From Aciduliprofundum sp. MAR08-339 (lineage in GTDB: Archaea > Thermoplasmatota > Thermoplasmata > Thermoplasmatales > Aciduliprofundaceae), in NCBI RefSeq assembly GCF_000327505.1, contig NC_019942.1, positions 496,001-560,000 on the forward strand: a stretch of DNA of 64,000 bases. The letters are read 5' to 3'. Below the pieces are notes generated by a model. The model searched no databases and had not been told where the DNA came from. It saw only the letters and a program-made list of their open reading frames with translations. Shown here in pieces: positions 16,323 through 23,338 of the stretch; position 1 is the first letter of the stretch; the number at the start of each line of letters is the position of its first letter. Position numbers and translations under genes: made by a program.

Positions 16323-17603
16323 TCATTTCTCCACTTCCCACTCCTCCAATTTTATCACGGAGGATAATGTGTTTCCCCTCTTTATTTCCTCTCTTATTCT
16401 GTTTTCATGCTCCATTACATCAATGGCGCGATTCGCAATTTCTACAGCCTCCTCCTTTGGTACCACAACTATGCCACTTTCATCCCCGATTACCCAGTCC
16501 CCTGGGCGAATTCTAATGCCATTGATTGTTAGTTCTACATTGATCTCGCCAAACCCCTTGGGCTCTCCTGCGTTTGGCACTATGTGCCTTGCGAATACGG
16601 GATAATCCATCTTTTTTATTTCATCGACATCCCTTGCCGCACCGAAGATGACCACACCTTCAATACCCTTCACCTTGCAGCTCCAGGTAGCCAGCTCGCC
16701 CCAAACTGCCGTGTTTCCATCTCCCGCATCTATTACTATCACCTCTCCTGGATTCGCGTAATCAATTGCTTCCACTGCCTTTGCCCAGTCTCCATCCATT
16801 GTTTTCACGGTTACAGCGCGACCCACAACCTTGCCCCCTCCCAGCTTGATGAGGTCCCCTATGGCATTCTTGCGATGCATGGCATCGCTCAAATTTGGTG
16901 TGGATACCTTCATAAATGCATCCCTTAACTCCTCCAAGTTGTATTTTTTGTACAACTCACTCTCTATTTTTATTCCCTTGGTTATGGCCTCCTTTATTTT
17001 CCTCGTAGCCTCCTCAACATTAGGGGCCTTTATTATTGCCCCTCCAACTATGATGATCTCCGCTCCATTTTTAACCACATCTGCAGCCGTCTCGCTATTT
17101 ATCCCTCCCGCAGCCGCAACGGGTATGCTCACAGCAGAGGATACTTCCTTCAGGATATCCAGGGGATTCTTGCCGAGCATCTGCTGATCAACACCCACAT
17201 GCACGCATAGATAATTGGCTCCCAATTTCTCAACCTCTCTTGCCCTTTCAACGGGATTGGGATGGTTTATCAAATCAACCATTATACTTGCTCCGTACTT
17301 CCTCGCGGCCTTTATCGCGTCCTCAATGGTTGGATCATCGGCCACGGCCAGAACGGTTATTATGGATGCGCCGCTCTTGGCGGCCATCTCCACCTCAACT
17401 CGACCAACATCCATGGTTTTGAGGTCAGCCACAACGGGTTTTTTGAATCTTCTCTTCAGTTCCCGGACTGCCTGCATACCAGCACTCTTTATCAGAGGTG
17501 TGCCTGCCTCCAGCCAGTCCGCACCGCCCTGCACTGCTTCCTCTGCCGCCTTTAGGGCACGATCAAGGATCATAAAATCCAAAGCTACTTGCAGTATCGG
17601 CAT
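16323..17603 (-). CDS. Bifunctional 3-hexulose-6-phosphate synthase/RraA-like protein
   Basis: A 426-residue fusion. Residues 1-210 are a TIM-barrel of the orotidine decarboxylase/KGPDC type: LQVALDFMILDRAL, ADLKTMDVGRVE, HVGVDQQM and AAGGINSETA. The enzyme joins formaldehyde and ribulose 5-phosphate, or works in reverse to make ribulose 5-phosphate in archaea lacking the oxidative pentose pathway. Residues 220-426 form an RraA/demethylmenaquinone methyltransferase-like fold (TPNLSDAMHRK, GDWAKAVEAIDYANPGEV, GAARDVDEI), whose role here is unknown. A TATA-like element shared with tmk sits 26 nt upstream. The partner isomerase (Phi) is not nearby. Confidence 0.92.
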   Translation of the reverse strand: MPILQVALDFMILDRALKAAEEAVQGGADWLEAGTPLIKSAGMQAVRELKRRFKKPVVADLKTMDVGRVEVEMAAKSGASIITVLAVADDPTIEDAIKAARKYGASIMVDLINHPNPVERAREVEKLGANYLCVHVGVDQQMLGKNPLDILKEVSSAVSIPVAAAGGINSETAADVVKNGAEIIIVGGAIIKAPNVEEATRKIKEAITKGIKIESELYKKYNLEELRDAFMKVSTPNLSDAMHRKNAIGDLIKLGGGKVVGRAVTVKTMDGDWAKAVEAIDYANPGEVIVIDAGDGNTAVWGELATWSCKVKGIEGVVIFGAARDVDEIKKMDYPVFARHIVPNAGEPKGFGEINVELTINGIRIRPGDWVIGDESGIVVVPKEEAVEIANRAIDVMEHENRIREEIKRGNTLSSVIKLEEWEVEK

Positions 17604-17624
17604 AATTCACCAATGCTCTGAAAA

Positions 17625-17634
17625 GTTAAATAAC
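17625..17634. promoter_or_regulatory. Bidirectional TATA element of hps-rraA and tmk
   Basis: GTTAAATAAC is nearly its own reverse complement. Its centre is about 26 nt from ATG 17603 (minus strand) and about 26 nt from ATG 17655 (plus strand), the usual archaeal TATA-to-start distance. No second AT-rich box is seen in the 51-bp gap, so one element seems to serve both leaderless transcripts. Confidence 0.6.
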
Positions 17635-17654
17635 TTGCCCTCCATTATGGAATG

Positions 17655-18263
17655 ATGTTCATAGTTCTTGAAGGTATAGATGGAAGCGGTAAGAGTACAA
17701 TAGCGAAGATGCTTGCTGATTATTTGGGGGAAAGAGGTAAGAAGGTGTATCTCACGGAAGAGCCCACGAAGACTTGGCTTGGAGAGGCGGTTAGAAGGGG
17801 CATAGAGGAGGAGAAGAATCCATACACCCAGGCGCTTCTTTTCTTCGCGGACAGGGCAGAGCATGTGATGGAAATAAAAAGAAAAATTGAAGAGGGATAT
17901 GTTGTCATATCTGACAGGTATGTTTATTCCACCTATGCCTATCAGGGTGCCCAGCTTTATGGGATTTTGAGACTGGAAGATGCCATTGAGTGGTTCAACA
18001 AGGTATACGAGCCCATGCGCCTGGATCCCGATGTGGTCATACTCCTGAAAATAGATCCGGCGAGGGGACTTGGATTTGTAAATACTAGGGATTTCAGGGA
18101 GAAATTTGAGAGGGAGGAATTTTTAAACAGGGTGCAGGAGATATATGATTTGCTGGCGCAAAGCCATGGTTTCTATGTTGTGGATAGCAACAGGCAGATT
18201 GAGAAGGTTTTTGAGGATGTTGTGGGAATTTTGAATCCCCTTATGTTCAAAAATAAAATATAG
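17655..18263 (+). CDS. tmk: Thymidylate kinase
   Basis: A 202-residue P-loop kinase that phosphorylates dTMP to dTDP. It has EGIDGSGKST (Walker A with the dTMP kinase DGSGK form), EEPTKTWLGEAVRR, LLFFADRAEHV and the DRYVYSTYAYQG signature. An ATG at 17652 also exists; 17655 fits the TATA spacing. The next gene, a DNA repair fusion, starts 18 nt downstream but has its own TATA-like AAATAAAATA, so linkage in one transcript is uncertain. Confidence 0.95.
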   Translation: MFIVLEGIDGSGKSTIAKMLADYLGERGKKVYLTEEPTKTWLGEAVRRGIEEEKNPYTQALLFFADRAEHVMEIKRKIEEGYVVISDRYVYSTYAYQGAQLYGILRLEDAIEWFNKVYEPMRLDPDVVILLKIDPARGLGFVNTRDFREKFEREEFLNRVQEIYDLLAQSHGFYVVDSNRQIEKVFEDVVGILNPLMFKNKI

Positions 18264-18281
18264 GGTAAACCAATTACAAGC

Positions 18282-19199
18282 GTGGACCTGTACGGATACT
18301 TCTACAAACTGGTTATGCAAATTCCCCCTGGAAGGGTAAGCACATATGGAGCACTCGCAAGAGCACTGGGAGACATTAGAGCTTCCAGGGCCTGCGGAGT
18401 CATGCTCTCCCAGAACCCGGATCCTCCACGCATCCCATGTCATCGGGTTGTTATGAGCGACGGCTCTTTGGGTGGGTTCACGCACCCGGAGGGTGTGAAA
18501 AGGAAAATGGAACTTTTAAGGGGAGAGGGTGTGAAAATTGAAAATGGAAAAATCAAAAATTTTTCAGAGTTTTTCTTTGATGATTTCAGAACTGATTTCC
18601 CGCTGAAAAAGCTCAGGGAAGAGCAGAAGGCTCTTAGAGAAAAAATAGTAATTGAGGATGATTTCCATTGCGACCTAGTTGGGGGCGTTGACGTATCCTA
18701 CAGCGGAAGATATGCATACGGCGCGTTGGTGATAATGAACGAGAATTTTGAGATTGTGGAGTTGGTGAAGGATAAATTTATCGTGAATTTTCCTTACATA
18801 CCAACCTACCTTGCATTCCGGGAGGGGCCGATAATATCCTCTCTTGTGAAAAGATCCCGCAACAATTTCATACTTATGGTTGATGGCAACGGTATCTTAC
18901 ATCCCTTGGGTATTGGCCTTGCCTCGCATGTGGGAGTTTCAAACAATTTACCAACAATGGGCGTTGCAAAAAATCTCCTACTTGGGAAAGTTGAGGGGGG
19001 CAACATTTTGATTGATGGCAGGATTGTTGGAAAATATTTAAAAAGTGGAATCAAGCGTGGCATATATATTTCTCCCGGACACAGGGTATCATTAAAATCC
19101 TCAGAGTTCATTGTAAAAAAATTCCTGAAGTATAAAAATCCAGAGCCACTTAGAATCGCTCATATGATGGCAAACGAATTCAGGAGGGATAATAAATGA
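18282..19199 (+). CDS. O6-alkylguanine-DNA alkyltransferase/endonuclease V fusion
   Basis: A 305-residue DNA repair fusion. Residues 1-85 are the alkyltransferase active-site domain: IPPGRVSTYGALARALG, then IPCHRVVMSDGSLGGF with acceptor Cys in PCHRV. Residues 100-300 are endonuclease V, which nicks DNA near deaminated bases such as hypoxanthine: VGGVDVSYSGRYAYGALV with the metal-binding Asp, ILMVDGNGILHPLGIGLASH and MGVAKNLLLG. The same fusion has been characterised from Ferroplasma. The alkyltransferase part lacks the usual N-terminal domain. The start is GTG with a TATA-like element about 26 nt upstream. It overlaps the next gene by ATGA. Confidence 0.94.
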   Translation: MDLYGYFYKLVMQIPPGRVSTYGALARALGDIRASRACGVMLSQNPDPPRIPCHRVVMSDGSLGGFTHPEGVKRKMELLRGEGVKIENGKIKNFSEFFFDDFRTDFPLKKLREEQKALREKIVIEDDFHCDLVGGVDVSYSGRYAYGALVIMNENFEIVELVKDKFIVNFPYIPTYLAFREGPIISSLVKRSRNNFILMVDGNGILHPLGIGLASHVGVSNNLPTMGVAKNLLLGKVEGGNILIDGRIVGKYLKSGIKRGIYISPGHRVSLKSSEFIVKKFLKYKNPEPLRIAHMMANEFRRDNK

Positions 19200-19561
19200 G
19201 AGAACTCGCTGCAGGAATGATAAAGGTCAAAAACTCCAAATTTTACGCACACCTCTACGAGATAGATTCCCTTGATGAAGTGGAGGATATTTTGAAGAGG
19301 CACAGAAGAATGTACAAGAAGGCTGTTCACCATTGCTGGGCAGCAGTTTATGAAGGAGAAGAAAGATTCAAGGATGATGGAGAGGTTGGGCATCCTGGCA
19401 AGGTTCTTCTCAGCGTGCTTAAAAAGCACAATGCAAATAGACATGCACTTGTGGTATCCCGAATTTTTGGAGGAACAAAATTGGGTGTTGGTGGTGTGGC
19501 CCGGGCATTTAGGGATGCTGGAGAGAGTGTGATGCAGTACTACGATGAAAAAAAGAAATAG
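19196..19561 (+). CDS. IMPACT/YigZ family protein (UPF0029 domain)
   Basis: A 121-residue protein limited to the N-terminal UPF0029 domain. It shows the family pattern AHHxWAA-type KAVHHCWAAVYEG, FKDDGEVGHPGKVLL, VVSRIFGGTKLGVGGVARAF and a final YDE segment. The bacterial C-terminal domain is missing, as in several archaeal members. In eukaryotes IMPACT modulates GCN2; the role in archaea is not known. Its start overlaps the stop of the AGT-EndoV gene. Confidence 0.9.
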   Translation: MRELAAGMIKVKNSKFYAHLYEIDSLDEVEDILKRHRRMYKKAVHHCWAAVYEGEERFKDDGEVGHPGKVLLSVLKKHNANRHALVVSRIFGGTKLGVGGVARAFRDAGESVMQYYDEKKK

Positions 19562-19581
19562 TATGATGCAGATTTCCCCAC

Positions 19582-20157
19582 ATGGAAAGGAAGTACCTCT
19601 ATTCTGGGCTCATATCTCCAATAATTGGTTTTCTGTTCATAGGCATAGCAATATACCTGAACTCATCGTGGTGGCGCATAACCGATAATGCCATAAGTGA
19701 TCTGGGAAACATATATCATTCCTGGGTCAACTACCCCTGGGTTCTCAGCGCGGGTCTCATAATTGGAGGTCTTGGAATGACCTATTTTTCCTACGGATTG
19801 CAAAAAGAATTTGAGGGTGTTGCAAAGTGGGGAATTTATGTTTATCTCCTTGGAATGATATTTCTCACACTAATAGGTGTTTTTCCCGAGGGCACTCCAC
19901 CCCACTGGTACGTTAGTTGGGCATTTTTCCTCACCGCCTCCTTTGGCATACTGGTTGGAGGTGTGGGATTCCTTCTGAGGTACAGCCGCAAAATGGGTAT
20001 GTTCTCCATAGCCCTGTACGTGATTTCCTGGGTTCTTGCCGTGTGGGTACTGAGAACCTTCAAGGGGGTGGCCATAGCGGAGTTCATGGGTGCAATAACC
20101 CTGTTCATATGGTCTTACACCACCATTTTCTGGAATATGAGAAGAGAAAAATTGTAA
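19582..20157 (+). CDS. DUF998 family membrane protein
   Basis: A 191-residue protein with six hydrophobic segments. The segment WRITDNAISDLGN is the hallmark of DUF998, a family of unknown function found across archaea and bacteria; FPEGTPPHWYVSWAFF follows in the central loop. It sits 20 nt after the IMPACT gene. Nothing in the neighbourhood suggests a role. Confidence 0.85.
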   Translation: MERKYLYSGLISPIIGFLFIGIAIYLNSSWWRITDNAISDLGNIYHSWVNYPWVLSAGLIIGGLGMTYFSYGLQKEFEGVAKWGIYVYLLGMIFLTLIGVFPEGTPPHWYVSWAFFLTASFGILVGGVGFLLRYSRKMGMFSIALYVISWVLAVWVLRTFKGVAIAEFMGAITLFIWSYTTIFWNMRREKL

Positions 20158-20180
20158 ATAGATGCAAGCGATACTCACCC

Positions 20181-21269
20181 ATGCATCAGGACAGGATATT
20201 TGAAAATCTAAAGGAGGAAGTTGATGTTATCGTGATTTATAACAGAGGAGAACCTGTTGTGGATCTGAATTTCTTCTACGTCACAGGACTTGTGGCTGGT
20301 GGAATATTTGAAGGATCCTATGCCATAGTAACTCCGGAAAATGTCAAGGTGCTCACATCACTTCTTGAAGAGACCAGTGCAAAGAAGGGAAAAAACGAAG
20401 TTTATATATTCAGAACAGGAAAGGAGCGAGAAGAACTCCTGCGCAAGATCGTCGGGGATGCAAAGAGAATTGGATTGAATTTCGACACCCTCACCGTTCG
20501 GGATTTTGAAAAGATTAAAGAGGTTCTGGGTGAGAGGGAATACATAAACGTATCCTCTGCCATAATGGATGCCAGAAAGGTAAAGAGTGAGGAAGAGATA
20601 AATATAATGCGCGAGGCTGCCAAGATAGCCAGTGAAGTTGCCGATTCCATACCTGATTTTTTGCATGAGGGTATGCGTGAGTACGAACTTGCTGCTAAAA
20701 TCGTTTATGAGATGTTAAGACGTGGTGCTGAGGACGTTGCCTTTACCACAATAGCTGCGTTTGGAGAGAACGCGGCGGAACCGCACTACACGGCAGGGGC
20801 AAGAAAACTGAAGAGGGGGGATTTCGTGCTTTGTGATTTTGGTGCAAGGTACCACAGATACAACTCGGACATAACCCGTACCTTCGTTTTTGGTAGAGCA
20901 TCCGAGATGCAGAAGGATATATATTACACTGTGCTTGAAGCCCAGAGAATGGGCATTGAGTTAATAAAGGCGGGAGTGAACGGTAAAGAGGTGGATGCCA
21001 AGGTTCACGAGTTCATAGATTCCACAAAGTATAGGGGAAGGATGACCCACTCTACGGGCCATGGTCTGGGCCTTGCCGTCCATGATCATGTGGGGCTTTC
21101 GCGCATGCTGGATGTGCCCCTTAAGGATGGAATGGTTGTGACTGTTGAGCCGGGAATATACATCCCAGGATTTGGTGGGGTACGTATAGAGGATGATGTG
21201 GTTGTTCGCAAGGATGGACACGAGGTTCTCACCTCCGCCAAGAAGGAAGAGTTGATTGAAGTATCCTGA
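20181..21269 (+). CDS. pepQ: Xaa-Pro aminopeptidase/prolidase (M24)
   Basis: A 362-residue pita-bread metallopeptidase that removes residues before proline. Residues 1-130 form the creatinase-like N-terminal domain. The catalytic domain has the five metal ligands in [19 protein letters not shown] (two Asp), [14 protein letters not shown] (His), [13 protein letters not shown] (Glu) and [10 protein letters not shown] (Glu). The frame is open back to 19917 through DUF998, but ATG 20181 lies about 26 nt after a TATA-like ATTGTAAATA. It fits the peptide-degrading lifestyle suggested by the opp operon and M32 carboxypeptidase. Confidence 0.93.
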   Translation: MHQDRIFENLKEEVDVIVIYNRGEPVVDLNFFYVTGLVAGGIFEGSYAIVTPENVKVLTSLLEETSAKKGKNEVYIFRTGKEREELLRKIVGDAKRIGLNFDTLTVRDFEKIKEVLGEREYINVSSAIMDARKVKSEEEINIMREAAKIASEVADSIPDFLHEGMREYELAAKIVYEMLRRGAEDVAFTTIAAFGENAAEPHYTAGARKLKRGDFVLCDFGARYHRYNSDITRTFVFGRASEMQKDIYYTVLEAQRMGIELIKAGVNGKEVDAKVHEFIDSTKYRGRMTHSTGHGLGLAVHDHVGLSRMLDVPLKDGMVVTVEPGIYIPGFGGVRIEDDVVVRKDGHEVLTSAKKEELIEVS

Positions 21270-21314
21270 GTTTCTTCGGCGAAACTTATAATACCGAGAG
21301 GGAAATATCAAAAT

Positions 21315-22244
21315 ATGAAATACGTCAGCGAGTTTGAGGATGGGGAGAATGTAAGCACAGTTCTTGTTGTTCGCAAGAAATTCGGGCTTAGAGATTACCG
21401 TTCAAAATTTGGTAAATACTTTGTTCTTGAGGCGGGAGATAAAACGGGAAATGTTCTTATCAAGTACTGGGGAAACGATGATTCATTAACTGAGAGATTG
21501 TACGAGGATATCAAGGAAGGGGATGTTGTTGAAGTTCAGGGGACATATCAGAAGGACACTCAACCCTCCATATCTGTGGATGCCGAATACGATTACATAC
21601 GCAAGATTGATAGTTATGATGTTACGAGATTCGTTCCCGCACTTGACAATGTGGAGGAGATAATGAATGATATATTTGCCTATGTGGATATGGTGGAGAG
21701 CCCACACCTTTCCAGACTTCTGGATTCTTTCTTTTCCGATGAGCAGTTTGTTGAGAAATTTAAAGAGGCTCCCCGGTCCTCCTATGAAATCTACGCTTAC
21801 ATTGGTGGGCTGGCAGAGCACACCCTTAATGTTACGAAAATATGTGAAAGGCTCGCGGATATTTACAAAGTGGATAGAGATTTTATGCTCGCGGCGGCAC
21901 TGCTCCATGATATTGGGAAAATAGAATCCTATGAGATAGACACAACCATAAGACAGAGAGATAGTGCAAAACTTCTGGGCCACACGGTTATCGGGTTTAA
22001 CCTTGTGGAATCTAAAATAAAGGAGATTGTGGATTTTCCAAGAGAGGTGCGGGATAAACTTCTCCATGCCATAATATCTCACCACTCGCCCATTGTGGAC
22101 AACGTGCCCCAGAGAATAAGGACCAAGGAAGCGTACATACTTTTTTATGCGGATATGATTGACCTATCACTCAAGGAATTTGATGGGGGTGATGAAGAGT
22201 GGCAGTACTCCCGCAGAATGGGTCGGGAGATATACACTGGATAG
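21315..22244 (+). CDS. OB-fold/HD-domain 3'-5' exoribonuclease (YhaM-like)
   Basis: A 309-residue protein. Residues 1-105 resemble a nucleic-acid-binding OB fold (FVLEAGDKTGNVLIKYWG, GDVVEVQGTYQ). Residues 150-290 are an HD phosphohydrolase: YIGGLAEHTLNVTKI, AAALLHDIGKIESY with the HD pair, HTVIGFNLVESK, HAIISHHSPI and FYADMIDLSLKEF. This is the arrangement of Bacillus YhaM, a 3'-5' exoribonuclease. A TATA-like ACTTATAATA lies 26 nt upstream. It overlaps the start region of pcc1. Confidence 0.87.
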   Translation: MKYVSEFEDGENVSTVLVVRKKFGLRDYRSKFGKYFVLEAGDKTGNVLIKYWGNDDSLTERLYEDIKEGDVVEVQGTYQKDTQPSISVDAEYDYIRKIDSYDVTRFVPALDNVEEIMNDIFAYVDMVESPHLSRLLDSFFSDEQFVEKFKEAPRSSYEIYAYIGGLAEHTLNVTKICERLADIYKVDRDFMLAAALLHDIGKIESYEIDTTIRQRDSAKLLGHTVIGFNLVESKIKEIVDFPREVRDKLLHAIISHHSPIVDNVPQRIRTKEAYILFYADMIDLSLKEFDGGDEEWQYSRRMGREIYTG

Positions 22245-22459
22245 GCGGAAAAATTCTGATTCAATACGATAGCGATGATATGGCGAGGGCCGTATTTGAG
22301 AGCATAAGAGTTGACAATTATCAGTACGTGCACTGCTCTTTAAATGGAAGTATGATATCCTGCGAAGCCCGATCTACCAGTGCTTCAAAACTTCTTCATA
22401 CACTGGATGATTTGCTTGCATGCATTATCGTCGCCGAGGAGGCCTATCGTACGGTATGA
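22199..22459 (+). CDS. pcc1: KEOPS complex subunit Pcc1
   Basis: A small protein of the Pcc1 family, the dimerisation subunit of KEOPS, which makes t6A on ANN-decoding tRNAs. ILIQYDSDDMARAVFESIRVDN matches the family N-terminus and SASKLLHTLDDLLACIIVAEEAYRTV the C-terminal helix. The only ATG (DDM) is too far inside. A GTG at 22199 gives 86 residues with an odd 18-residue lead within the upstream gene. An ATT at 22253 preceded by GGCGG would fit the family start better. Other KEOPS genes are not in the window. Confidence 0.82.
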   Translation: MAVLPQNGSGDIHWIGGKILIQYDSDDMARAVFESIRVDNYQYVHCSLNGSMISCEARSTSASKLLHTLDDLLACIIVAEEAYRTV

Positions 22460-22613
22460 TCTTCGTGTATATGGGAGGGGCTACCATACCCATATAATTA
22501 TTACTGAGAAAAAACCCACATAGAAATGGATAGAATATGGCAGGATGAATTGATATTGCACAGATTATGCTGATATTTTGTCAAAGATTGCCCTGTGGGA
22601 AATGGGGAATATA

Positions 22614-22952
22614 TTATGGGTTTCGGGATTGCTGTAGTGAGCGGACATATTCAGTAAAACTTAAAAGATTAAAGGGTTTGTAGAAAACCATAAATTGTTT
22701 GCTTTTAAAATCCGGGTCTCCGGTCATTATTATTACTTTTCCTTTCTCTTTAGCAATATTTGCAAGTTCAAGTCCATTTGCGAAAGAAATGTGATAATCT
22801 ATTATGTACACATCGTAATCATTTTTTTGGATTTTACTAAGCCCTTCTTCAAAATTATAGGCTCCATCAACGTCTTCTATCCCGACCCTTTTTAGCGAAA
22901 TTTTAATAAGTTTTACCAATTCTCTACTATCATCAACCACCAGCACTCTCAT
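22614..22952 (-). CDS. Stand-alone response-regulator receiver domain
   Basis: A 112-residue CheY-like receiver with no output domain. It has the acidic pocket DD in LVVDDSREL, the phospho-acceptor Asp in VYIIDYHI, the Thr in IIMTGDP and the Lys in FYKPF. It starts leaderlessly at ATG 22952, about 26 nt from a TATA-like TTTAAATA; the TTG at 22961 is less likely. No histidine kinase is adjacent. It diverges from the secreted-peptide gene across a 155-bp promoter region. The 154 bases after pcc1 (22460-22613) hold only a TATATGGG/CCCATATA inverted repeat near 22468-22496. Confidence 0.9.
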   Translation of the reverse strand: MRVLVVDDSRELVKLIKISLKRVGIEDVDGAYNFEEGLSKIQKNDYDVYIIDYHISFANGLELANIAKEKGKVIIMTGDPDFKSKQFMVFYKPFNLLSFTEYVRSLQQSRNP

Positions 22953-22991
22953 CGGATTCAAAATTTACTTATTTGTATTTAAAGATTGTAG

Positions 22992-23003
22992 TGAGCATGC
23001 TCA
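22992..23003. promoter_or_regulatory. Perfect 12-bp palindrome, candidate operator
   Basis: TGAGCATGCTCA is a perfect inverted repeat in the divergent region between the receiver gene and the peptide gene, with further AGTGA/TCACT symmetry around it. It lies about 40 bp upstream of the receiver start, just behind its TATA element, a position where an archaeal repressor or activator could act. No regulator can be assigned. Confidence 0.45.
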
Positions 23004-23107
23004 TTTCACTCTCACTTTGCTTTGAGTTTTTCCCATTTTGCTGTGAACATTATATAATTAGAGGATGCTCTCAAATCCTTAATATACGAACTGGCCTGAA
23101 AATTAAA

Positions 23108-23338
23108 ATGGTGAGAAAAATGAACTGGAAGATTGTGTTGGGATTGGTGATAGTGGCTGGCCTCATTGGCGTTGGAATGCTCGGCATGCATACCCAGATT
23201 CACACAAACACAACTACCGTAGGAAGTTCAGGTGGAAACCCGGCCCCCAGTGGTCCACATCCAGCAGATAACTATGCTTGGAGTATAGTGTATTCCACGT
23301 CCGAAGGTCCACATCCAGCAGATAACTATGCTTGGTAA
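23108..23338 (+). CDS. Secreted or anchored small peptide with duplicated GPHPADNYAW
   Basis: A 76-residue protein: MVRKMNWK, a hydrophobic segment (VLGLVIVAGLIGVGMLG) acting as signal peptide or anchor, a Thr/Ser/Gly linker, then the decapeptide GPHPADNYAW twice, separated by SIVYSTSE, with the second copy forming the exact C-terminus. A TATA-like TTAATATAC about 26 nt upstream supports this leaderless start. No family is recognised. The layout resembles precursors that carry repeated signal peptides. Its stop codon touches the stop of the convergent STAND/TPR regulator gene with no gap. A structural or adhesive role is possible. Confidence 0.7.
   Translation: MVRKMNWKIVLGLVIVAGLIGVGMLGMHTQIHTNTTTVGSSGGNPAPSGPHPADNYAWSIVYSTSEGPHPADNYAW
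23252..23335 (+). repeat. Two identical 30-nt direct repeats inside the peptide gene
   Basis: Bases 23252-23281 and 23306-23335 are identical, encoding GPHPADNYAW each time with the same codon at every position. The period is 54 nt (18 codons). Identity at silent sites implies a recent duplication, gene conversion, or selection on the nucleic acid itself. Confidence 0.95.

Noticed and set aside
19917-20180. Extension of the pepQ frame through the DUF998 gene
   Set aside because: A TATA-like box is correctly placed for ATG 20181 and the extension is out of frame with a good DUF998 gene.
22468-22496. Inverted repeat TATATGGG/CCCATATA after pcc1
   Set aside because: Could be a terminator, but there is no T-run and archaeal termination does not need a hairpin.
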